From a bacterium (GTDB taxonomy: Bacteria; SZUA-79; Acidulodesulfobacterales; Acidulodesulfobacteraceae): a stretch of 42,195 nucleotides of DNA. The translations under genes were made by a program, and so were the position numbers. Below are positions 34,013 to 42,195 of the stretch, piece after piece (within the stretch, counting starts at the first letter, position 1; each line of letters opens with the position of its first letter). The stretch lies in contig JAJYQS010000103.1 of the NCBI GenBank assembly GCA_021794475.1, positions 1 through 42,195 of the forward strand, given 5' to 3'. Below the pieces are notes generated by a model that worked only from the letters and a program-made list of their open reading frames with translations, was not told the DNA's origin and did not search any database.

Positions 34013-35182
34013 ATGGTGTCAGTCCCTAATTTAAAAAAAATATTTATAGCAGGTTCAACAGGTTCAATAGGCAGGGCAGCCGTGGAAGTAGCTTTATCAT
34101 ATCCTGATAAGATTAAGGTAAATGCAATTTCTGCAGGTCATTATTCGGAAATTTTATTAAAACAGGCTATAAAGCTAACGCCTGAATATTGTTTTATTCC
34201 CGATAAAAATGAGGCATTAAACGCAAGAATACATTTTAAAAAAAATTCCGTAAATGCCGCCGTATTTTATGAAGATAAAGACTTAAAGGAAATAATCGAA
34301 TCTGACGGCATAGATATCGTCCTTAATTCTATAAGCGGTTCTTCGGGACTTTTAGCTTCGTATTATACTATACTTGCAGGAAAGGATATAGCTCTTGCAA
34401 ATAAAGAATCTTTGGTTACCGCCGGCGATATTCTCATAAAACTTTCAAAAAAAACAAATTCAAAGATAATTCCGGTAGATTCGGAACATTCCGCTATTTT
34501 TCAATGTTTAAGCTGCGGTCTTAAAAAAGATTTAAAGAAGCTTATTCTAACCGCTTCAGGCGGTCCTTTTCTAAATATTGAATACGAAAAATTAAGCAGC
34601 GTTACAAAAGAAATGGCTTTAAATCATCCTAAATGGAAAATGGGAGAAAAAATCACCATTGATTCATCTACTTTGGCAAATAAAGGATTGGAAATAATAG
34701 AAGCGCATTATTTATTCGGCGTTGAGGAAAATGCCATAGATGTTGTTGTTCATCCGCAAGCGGTTATTCATTCTATGGTTGAATTTCATGACGGAACAAT
34801 ACTTGCCCAGCTTGCTGATGCGGATATGAAAGGACCCATAGGTTATGCATTGTCTTATCCTGAGAGATTAAACGGCTTAATGAATTCCATTAATATTACT
34901 AAAATAGGCAGCCTGCAATTTTTTGAACCGGATTTGCAAAAATTTCCTTTCATTCTGCTTGCAAGAAATGCATTAAAAATAAAAAAAAGTATGCCGTGTG
35001 TTTTCAGCGAAGCCAATGAATTTTTTGTCAAAAAATTTCTTGAAGGAAATATTAATTTTACGGAAATTGCCGAGAAAGTAAAAGAGGTCATGGAAAGACA
35101 TACTCCTTTTGAAATAGATAATATCGGTGATGTGCTGGAAGCAAAAAGGGTAGCAAATGAACTCGCAAAAGAATTAATATAA
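34013..35182 (+). CDS. dxr: 1-deoxy-D-xylulose 5-phosphate reductoisomerase
   Basis: Dxr converts DXP to MEP with NADPH, the first committed step of the non-mevalonate isoprenoid pathway that feeds uppS. Motifs: NADPH-binding GSTGSIG at residues 14-20, LANKESLVTAG, the metal- and substrate-binding PVDSEHSAIFQCL, TASGGPF, LNHPKWKMGEKITIDSSTLANKGLE (read in parts) and VVHPQAVIHSMVE. Length 389 aa is typical. The N-terminal MVSVPN is encoded by a 13-bp sequence that recurs 1.27 kb downstream, and no Shine-Dalgarno is seen. The rseP and bamA genes that often follow are absent; the next gene is on the opposite strand. Confidence 0.95.
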   Translation: MVSVPNLKKIFIAGSTGSIGRAAVEVALSYPDKIKVNAISAGHYSEILLKQAIKLTPEYCFIPDKNEALNARIHFKKNSVNAAVFYEDKDLKEIIESDGIDIVLNSISGSSGLLASYYTILAGKDIALANKESLVTAGDILIKLSKKTNSKIIPVDSEHSAIFQCLSCGLKKDLKKLILTASGGPFLNIEYEKLSSVTKEMALNHPKWKMGEKITIDSSTLANKGLEIIEAHYLFGVEENAIDVVVHPQAVIHSMVEFHDGTILAQLADADMKGPIGYALSYPERLNGLMNSINITKIGSLQFFEPDLQKFPFILLARNALKIKKSMPCVFSEANEFFVKKFLEGNINFTEIAEKVKEVMERHTPFEIDNIGDVLEAKRVANELAKELI

Positions 35183-35186
35183 TTCG

Positions 35187-35210
35187 CATAACTTAACCTT
35201 AGGAGTTATG
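35187..35210 (+). terminator. Small hairpin after dxr
   Basis: CATAACT (35187-35193) and AGTTATG (35204-35210) form a perfect 7-bp stem around a 10-nt loop, five bases after the dxr stop. No T-run follows, though a short dyad GTTACGGTAAC lies just beyond. This may mark the end of the rpsB-dxr operon. It is weak evidence. Confidence 0.3.
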
Positions 35211-35314
35211 GAGCGTTACGGTAACAGGCGTAATCAGACAAATAAATGCGTCTATCTAATTCTTTATTAATATTAATCTACGAAAAAATGGTGTCTGTCC
35301 ATAATTCTAATTAA

Positions 35315-35686
35315 TTAAAGTTCTTTAAACTCCAAATCTATCAAATTGGTGATGAGCAGTGTTGCTTCCTTATATTTTATTTCCAGAGGAGCATCTATTA
35401 TGACGAGGTCTATTATTTTTATAATAATATCTTTTAAATAAGCGTTAGCTTTTTGTTTAACTATAAAATTAGATATACTGCTTACTTTATTATTATTTTG
35501 CGATTGGACGGGTTCTGATTTTCCGGTTTCTTCATAAAGCGAAATGATGTCTAAAAATACCGACCTTAAAGTATATATCAAAAAAGGGTCTATTTCTAAA
35601 TTTATAATAATTTCAGGCAAAAGTAATATTAAGTTTTCTTCTGAAAGACCTGTTTGTAATATTTCTTTTATTTTATTTAGTTCCAT
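35315..35686 (-). CDS. Hypothetical protein, alone on the minus strand
   Basis: A 123-residue protein I do not recognise. It is acidic to neutral, rich in Ile and Leu (over a third of residues), and looks mostly alpha-helical and soluble: helices about 1-25, 27-52 and 80-123 around a polar Gln/Asn/Ser linker (about 57-70). No catalytic motif, cysteine, signal peptide or membrane helix stands out. It is the only minus-strand gene in the right 40 kb and interrupts the rpsB-dxr / carbonic-anhydrase order. No Shine-Dalgarno is clear. It is open for 124 codons without any overlapping gene in other frames, which supports it being real. Possible roles such as a regulatory or structural subunit would be guesswork. 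Confidence 0.6.
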   Translation of the reverse strand: MELNKIKEILQTGLSEENLILLLPEIIINLEIDPFLIYTLRSVFLDIISLYEETGKSEPVQSQNNNKVSSISNFIVKQKANAYLKDIIIKIIDLVIIDAPLEIKYKEATLLITNLIDLEFKEL

Positions 35687-35806
35687 AGTATAAATTATAA
35701 TTAATTATTATATTAAAAACAAAAACAGAAAAAAACAGATAATAATTTTTTAAATTTACCTTAGCCATTATATATAATATAATATAATAAAAATGGAGGA
35801 TTATAA

Positions 35807-36331
35807 ATGATTATTAACAGTTATTTAAATAAAATTCCAAGTATTCACGATTCTGTTTATCTTTGCGACAATATAACAATAGTAGGCGATGTTGAAATCA
35901 AAAGAGATTCAAGTGTTTGGTACGGTTCGGTTATAAGAGGGGACGTAAATTATATAAAAATAGGCGAAAGAACAAATATTCAGGATAACAGCGTTCTGCA
36001 TGTCCAGCATGATACCGGACCTCTAATTATAGGAAATAACGTTACCGTAGGTCATAGCGTCAACCTGCACGGGTGTTCTATAGGAGATAATTGTTTAATA
36101 GGAATCGGAGCAATAGTCTTAACCGGAGCAGTAATAGGCAATAATTGCATAATAGCGGCCGGCACAGTTATCAAAGAGGGTTTTGTTGTTCCGGAAGGCA
36201 GTCTTGTCGCGGGAGTTCCCGGTATCGTAAAAAAAAGTCTCACGCAAAAAGATATAGAATCAATAAGTTCATCAGCTCAAAATTACATAAACTATGTTAA
36301 AAATTATAGGAACGAAAGCAAAAATATTTAA
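35807..36331 (+). CDS. Gamma-class carbonic anhydrase family protein
   Basis: A 174-residue left-handed beta-helix protein of the gamma-carbonic anhydrase/YrdA/PaaY group. Hexapeptide-repeat rungs run through IVGDVEIKRDSSVWYGSVIRGD and on to VIGNNCIIAAG (read in parts). The three zinc-ligand histidines are in place: H68 in VLHVQHD, H83 and H88 in VGHSVNLHGC, with the 5-residue spacing known from Cam. A short helix closes the C-terminus. Members may hydrate CO2 or have other roles, and many purified YrdA-type proteins show little activity, so the function is only partly certain. GGAGG upstream supports ATG 35807. Confidence 0.9.
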   Translation: MIINSYLNKIPSIHDSVYLCDNITIVGDVEIKRDSSVWYGSVIRGDVNYIKIGERTNIQDNSVLHVQHDTGPLIIGNNVTVGHSVNLHGCSIGDNCLIGIGAIVLTGAVIGNNCIIAAGTVIKEGFVVPEGSLVAGVPGIVKKSLTQKDIESISSSAQNYINYVKNYRNESKNI

Positions 36332-36395
36332 CCTAACTTCGCCGCTATTAACGGCAACAGCTTGATATTACGGTGTTTATTATAGGATATATATA

Positions 36396-37337
36396 ATGTT
36401 TGCTGCAATAGACATTGGAACCAACACAGTAAGATGCATTATCGCAGAATCAAAAAAAGACGTTTTGAGACCTCTGTTTGTCGATATGAAAATCGTCAGA
36501 CTCGGAGAAAATTTTAAAAAGACCGGAATTATTAATCAATCTGCTATCGACAGAGCGATGAAAGTATTGGCGTATTACTCTGACACCATCCGGCGCTATA
36601 ATATAAATCCCGAAGATGTTATTGCAACAGGCACAAGTGTTATGAGAGATGCCCCGAATGGAAAAGCCGTAGCATCTAAAATATATGACGAGTTTCATAT
36701 TAAAGTCAATATAATAGACGGTGAGAAAGAAGCCGAAATTACGTTATCCGGCATAGAGAATTGTTTTGACGGATTGAAGAATTTTTACGCTATTGACATA
36801 GGCGGCGGTTCTACCGAGTATATTTGCTGCAAAGACGGTCTGCCGTTATGGAAAAAAAGTATTAACATCGGAGCTATCCATCTTACAGAAGAATTTTTAA
36901 AATCTGACCCGCCTGAATTAAGTGAAATATTAAATATGGAAGCATATATAGAAAATAGTATAAATATTTTGAAAAACGATTTATTAACTTCCGGATATAA
37001 TTTTCAGCAGTCTCTGAGCCTGTTAGGCACTGCGGGCACGATAACGACTATTGCTATGGTGGATATGCAGCTTGAAGATTATTCCAGAGAAAAAATCCAC
37101 GGCTATAAAATAAACAGAGAAAATATTAAAAATATATATAAAATTTTTTGCAGTTCCGATAATAAAGAAAGATATAATATAATAGGTATTGAGCATGGAA
37201 GGGAAGATTTGGTAATTGCAGGCACCGCAATTTGTCTGAAAAGTATGGATTTTTTTAACGCTTCGCACATAACGGATTCTGAATGCAGTCTGCTTGAAGG
37301 ACTTATCACTTATGACAAATCTATAGCGGATATCTAA
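36396..37337 (+). CDS. Ppx/GppA phosphatase family protein
   Basis: A 313-residue protein with the ASKHA (actin-like ATPase) fold used by exopolyphosphatases and pppGpp phosphatases. The phosphate-1 motif AAIDIGTNTVRCII, the AIDIGGGSTEYI phosphate-2 loop and the LGTAGTITTIAMVDMQL segment are clear. It has only the two core domains, lacking the C-terminal HD-type extension of the 500-residue E. coli Ppx/GppA; short forms are common in other bacteria. It would hydrolyse polyphosphate and/or (p)ppGpp. It starts 64 bp after the carbonic anhydrase gene without a strong ribosome binding site. Which substrate it prefers cannot be told from sequence. Confidence 0.9.
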   Translation: MFAAIDIGTNTVRCIIAESKKDVLRPLFVDMKIVRLGENFKKTGIINQSAIDRAMKVLAYYSDTIRRYNINPEDVIATGTSVMRDAPNGKAVASKIYDEFHIKVNIIDGEKEAEITLSGIENCFDGLKNFYAIDIGGGSTEYICCKDGLPLWKKSINIGAIHLTEEFLKSDPPELSEILNMEAYIENSINILKNDLLTSGYNFQQSLSLLGTAGTITTIAMVDMQLEDYSREKIHGYKINRENIKNIYKIFCSSDNKERYNIIGIEHGREDLVIAGTAICLKSMDFFNASHITDSECSLLEGLITYDKSIADI

Positions 37338-37410
37338 AGTATAAAAAGATAACATATATAATAAGTAAAATAAATATAATATAATTTAAAGCAACTAAAT
37401 TTAATCATAA

Positions 37411-38886
<1,476 letters not shown>

Positions 38887-38952
38887 TTGCAGCTTGTATA
38901 ATATCCTATAAATAAAATAAATTATATCTTATAAAATAAATTATAATAAAAC

Positions 38953-40509
38953 ATGAAGGTAAATTCGTCAAAAGTATTAATAATAGATTTTGGTTCGCAA
39001 TATACGCAGCTTATAGCGAGAAAAGTCAGAGAAAGCGGTATTTATTGCGAAATATATCCTTTTTCAAGCCGGATAGAAAAAATAAAAGATTTTAATCCGG
39101 CGGCTATCATTCTTTCCGGCGGTCCGTCTTCTGTTTATGATAAAGGCGCGCCTCTAATATCAAATGAAATATTTAAAATAGATGTGCCTTTTCTCGGTAT
39201 ATGCTACGGCATGCAGCTTATCGCCTATTTATTATCCGGTGAAGTAAAACCAGCAAAAAACAGAGAATACGGTTATTCAAAACTGGAAATTACAAAAAAA
39301 AGCAAATTATTTGCCGGATGCGGCGATAATGACCCGGTATGGATGAGCCATGGCGATATAATAGTTTCGCCTCCGAATGATTTTATTATTACCTCAAAAA
39401 CTGAAAACGGCAATATAGCTTCTTTCGAAAATAAAGAAAAAAAAATATACGGTCTTCAATTTCATCCTGAAGTTGCGCATACAATATGCGGACATAAAAT
39501 ATTAAATAATTTTTTATTTGATATTGCAGAAGTTAAAAAAAATTGGAAGTTATCAGATTTCATTGAAGACAAGATTAAAGAGATTAAAACGGAAATATCT
39601 TCCGATAATAACGGTAATAATGCCATATGCGCATTATCCGGCGGCGTAGATTCCACCGTAGCGGCAGTATTAGTAAGCAGGGCAATAGGCGATAAACTTG
39701 TCTGCATTTTTGTAGATAACGGTCTTTTAAGGGAAAATGAAGCAAGGGATGTTTTTAAATTTTACAAGGAAAATTTATCTTTAAATGTAAAATTGGTAAA
39801 AGCAGAAAAAATATTTTTAAGCGCTTTAAAAGGCATCAGCGACCCTGAGAAAAAAAGAAAAATCATAGGAAAATTATTTATTAATATTTTTGAAAAGGAA
39901 GCCGATAAGATAAAAAACGCAAAATTTTTAGTTCAGGGGACCCTTTATCCTGACGTCATAGAATCCGTCCCTGTTTATGGTTCTTCAAGCATAATTAAAA
40001 GTCATCATAATGTCGGCGGGCTTCCCAAAAAATTTAATTTTAAGCTGATAGAACCGCTGAGAGAATTATTTAAAGACGAAGTCCGTTTAATAGGCAAAAA
40101 ACTAAATATTCCCGATGCGATAACGGAAAGGCAGCCTTTTCCAGGACCCGGACTTGCAATAAGGGTTATCGGCGAAGTTACGGGGAATAGTTTGAAAATG
40201 TTGAGAAAAGCCGATACAATAGTAGCCGAAGAGATTAAAAAAAATAACCTTTATAATAAAATATGGCAGTCTTTTCCGGTAATTATTCCGGTTAAAACAG
40301 TCGGCGTTATGGGCGATAAAAGGAGTTACGAATCTTTAATCGCTATAAGGGCAGTAACATCTTTGGACGGAATGACCGCAGATTTTGCAAAGTTAGACTA
40401 TGAAATATTAAGGCAAATATCTTCAAGAATCATATCCGAAGTTAAAGGTGTTAACAGGGTTGTTTACGATATATCATCAAAACCGCCTTCTACTATAGAG
40501 TGGGAGTAA
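38953..40509 (+). CDS. guaA: GMP synthase (glutamine-hydrolysing)
   Basis: GuaA aminates XMP to GMP with glutamine and ATP. The N-terminal class I glutamine amidotransferase has its full triad: C84 in [13 protein letters not shown]171 and E173 in [10 protein letters not shown]. The ATP-pyrophosphatase domain starts with the PP-loop [15 protein letters not shown], and the dimerisation domain ends in the canonical KPPSTIEWE. All domains are intact in 518 aa. It forms a two-gene purine unit with guaB. No strong Shine-Dalgarno precedes ATG 38953, but the start directly precedes the [16 protein letters not shown] strand. Confidence 0.97.
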   Translation: MKVNSSKVLIIDFGSQYTQLIARKVRESGIYCEIYPFSSRIEKIKDFNPAAIILSGGPSSVYDKGAPLISNEIFKIDVPFLGICYGMQLIAYLLSGEVKPAKNREYGYSKLEITKKSKLFAGCGDNDPVWMSHGDIIVSPPNDFIITSKTENGNIASFENKEKKIYGLQFHPEVAHTICGHKILNNFLFDIAEVKKNWKLSDFIEDKIKEIKTEISSDNNGNNAICALSGGVDSTVAAVLVSRAIGDKLVCIFVDNGLLRENEARDVFKFYKENLSLNVKLVKAEKIFLSALKGISDPEKKRKIIGKLFINIFEKEADKIKNAKFLVQGTLYPDVIESVPVYGSSSIIKSHHNVGGLPKKFNFKLIEPLRELFKDEVRLIGKKLNIPDAITERQPFPGPGLAIRVIGEVTGNSLKMLRKADTIVAEEIKKNNLYNKIWQSFPVIIPVKTVGVMGDKRSYESLIAIRAVTSLDGMTADFAKLDYEILRQISSRIISEVKGVNRVVYDISSKPPSTIEWE

Positions 40510-40555
40510 AAAGATTAATTCATAACCAATATAAACGAAAATAAAAATAAAAAAC

Positions 40556-42195
40556 ATGGATACCGCCGTAATTAATAAAACTAATATAGAAAGTTCTGCT
40601 GCCGTAAACGTTACCGATGCTGCAAATAAAGCGGCAGCGGCTCTAAAATTTGCGCACCTTCATCTTCATTCGCAATACAGCCTGCTTGACGGCGCAAATA
40701 AAATAGATGATATAATAAATAAATCTATAGAATTTAATATGCCTTCCGTTGCCATTACCGACCACGGCAATTTATTCGGAGCGCTGGAGTTTTATGAAAA
40801 AGCCGTAAAAAAAGGAGTGAAACCTATCATAGGGTGCGAGGTGTATGTTGCTCCCGGTTCAAGGTTTGCTAAAAATCAGAACGAGAAGCATTCTTATCAT
40901 CTGATTCTTCTTGCCATGAACGACGAAGGATATAAAAACTTATGCAAACTTGTATCAAAAGCCTATTTAGAAGGGTTTTACTATAAACCGCGCATAGACA
41001 AGGAAATTTTGCAGGAATACAATAAAGGGCTCTTTGCGTTAAGCGCCTGCCTTAAAGGCGAAATTCCGCAAAAAATTTTATCCGGAAATGTTGAAGAAAC
41101 CGTTAAAAGCGTTCAATTTTTTTCTAAAGTTTTTAATAACGACCGGTTTTATCTGGAGGTTCAGGAAAATGGAATTAAAGAACAAAATATTATAAATAAA
41201 GTACTGCTTGAATTAGGACAGAAATATTCTATACCCGTGGTTGCTACAAACGATTGCCATTATTTATTAAAAGAAGATTATGAGGCTCACGATATTTTAT
41301 TATGCATACAGACCGGTAAAAAAGTAGATGATAAAGATAGGATGAGATTTACGACCAAAGACCTTTATTTCAAGTCTGCGCCTGAAATGTATGATGCATT
41401 TTCGAAGTATCCGGAGTCAGTTTTAACAAATTCTGCCGATTTGTCCGATAAAATTAATTTTAATTTCAAATTGGGCGAATTTCATTTTCCGGCTTATAAA
41501 CCAAAGAAAACCGTCAATAACAGCGCAGACAGCGCAAATAATTCAATATCGGCTGTTAACGGCGATTATATTCCTGCTGCCGAAGATAGCGAAAATATGG
41601 AAGAATTGTTTGAACGCGACGCCAGAGAAGGATTTGAAGAAAGAATAAACAGCAAAGAGGTCTATAAACCGCGTATAGAAGAATATAGACAGAGATTTGA
41701 ACGGGAAATAGACGTAATAAAAAAATCTAAGTTTGCCGGATATTTTTTAATAGTTTCCGATTTTATCAAATATTCAAAAGAACACGATATCCCAGTTGGA
41801 CCGGGAAGGGGTTCTGCAGCCGGAAGTTTAGTCGCATATTGTTTAAAAATTACGGATATTGACCCTATAAAATACGACTTGCTGTTTGAAAGGTTTTTAA
41901 ATCCGGAAAGAATAAGCATGCCTGATATAGACAGCGATTTTTGTATAAACGGAAGAGATGAGGTTATAAAATATGTTGCAGCAAAATATGGGGAAAGCAA
42001 TGTTTCACAAATAATTACTTTCGGAACAATGCTTGCAAAAGGCGTCATCAGAGATACAGGACGCGCACTGAATATGCCGTACAGCGAAGTGGACAAAATT
42101 GCAAAACTGATACCTAATACGCTTAAGATAACCCTTGACGAAGCTATAAAAGAGGAGCCTAAGCTGAGGGAGATGATACAGAACGACGATAAAGT
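40556..42195 (+). CDS. dnaE: DNA polymerase III alpha subunit, 5' part (runs off the edge)
   Basis: DnaE is the replicative polymerase catalytic subunit, about 1150-1200 residues in full; the first 546 are present. The PHP domain begins FAHLHLHSQYSLLDGANKI and continues with VAITDHGNLFGALEF, HSYHLILLAMN and NDCHYLL, so the metal-binding His/Asp residues look intact. The palm domain has VGPGRGSAAGSLVAYCL and the catalytic aspartates in PDIDSDF (D457, D459, D461). ATG 40556 is the only plausible start and adds about 31 Ala/Asn-rich residues before the PHP domain, where most family members start within a few residues. An Asn/Ser/Ala-rich insert lies at about residues 320-345. It follows guaA by 46 nt. 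Confidence 0.95.
   Translation, partial: MDTAVINKTNIESSAAVNVTDAANKAAAALKFAHLHLHSQYSLLDGANKIDDIINKSIEFNMPSVAITDHGNLFGALEFYEKAVKKGVKPIIGCEVYVAPGSRFAKNQNEKHSYHLILLAMNDEGYKNLCKLVSKAYLEGFYYKPRIDKEILQEYNKGLFALSACLKGEIPQKILSGNVEETVKSVQFFSKVFNNDRFYLEVQENGIKEQNIINKVLLELGQKYSIPVVATNDCHYLLKEDYEAHDILLCIQTGKKVDDKDRMRFTTKDLYFKSAPEMYDAFSKYPESVLTNSADLSDKINFNFKLGEFHFPAYKPKKTVNNSADSANNSISAVNGDYIPAAEDSENMEELFERDAREGFEERINSKEVYKPRIEEYRQRFEREIDVIKKSKFAGYFLIVSDFIKYSKEHDIPVGPGRGSAAGSLVAYCLKITDIDPIKYDLLFERFLNPERISMPDIDSDFCINGRDEVIKYVAAKYGESNVSQIITFGTMLAKGVIRDTGRALNMPYSEVDKIAKLIPNTLKITLDEAIKEEPKLREMIQNDDK

Overview
This is a strongly A+T-rich bacterial chromosomal segment of mostly housekeeping and central-metabolism genes. 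Nearly all genes lie on the + strand; the exceptions are a three-gene minus-strand group near the left edge and one isolated minus-strand gene at 35315-35686. Gene content is Gram-negative and loosely deltaproteobacterial: a 645-residue AcnA-type aconitase, a PEP-synthase regulatory protein, a PmbA-type protease subunit, a short ArgA-like acetyltransferase with a bifunctional-type ArgJ, and the rpsB-tsf-pyrH-frr-uppS-cdsA-dxr cluster. The low G+C and the GH57-based glucan genes remind me of the Acidulodesulfobacterales (Sva0485/SZUA-79) lineage. That assignment is a guess from memory, not a search result. TTG and GTG starts are frequent and many genes lack a clear Shine-Dalgarno.

Layout. 1-1.9 kb: a small YqeY-tail-like ORF, then fxsA, panD and a DsrE-like gene on the minus strand. 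2.3-12.8 kb: a glucan block. It opens with a membrane sensor carrying a CxxCH haem motif and a HAMP domain but no output domain. Next come a DUF4912-like protein, three different glycoside hydrolase family 57 enzymes in a row (branching enzyme, amylopullulanase/alpha-amylase type, 4-alpha-glucanotransferase type) and glycogen synthase. Together these could elongate, branch, debranch or trim, and rearrange an alpha-1,4-glucan without any GH13 enzyme. 12.9-16.0 kb: an O-antigen ligase-like membrane protein and an initiating sugar-phosphate transferase. 16.2-28.3 kb: aconitase, NAD kinase, RecN, ArgA-like GNAT, rhodanese, PpsR-type regulator, PmbA, SecA and ArgJ. 28.4-35.2 kb: a polysaccharide deacetylase, then the translation, nucleotide, lipid and isoprenoid cluster rpsB to dxr. 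35.3-42.2 kb: an unknown antisense gene, gamma-carbonic anhydrase, Ppx/GppA, guaB, guaA and the 5' part of dnaE, which runs off the right edge.

The most unusual aspect is not a new gene system but the abundance of short tandem or duplicated sequence. It occurs between genes (7-, 10-, 15- and 17-bp units), across a stop codon, as a displaced copy of a gene's 3' end, and in frame inside proteins (INNKI and SNYS/NNDK repeats). I saw no rRNA, tRNA, CRISPR array, transposase, phage gene or origin. I found no convincing undescribed defence or biosynthetic system; the best candidates for follow-up are the GH57 block with its orphan haem sensor and DUF4912-like partner, and the antisense ORF.
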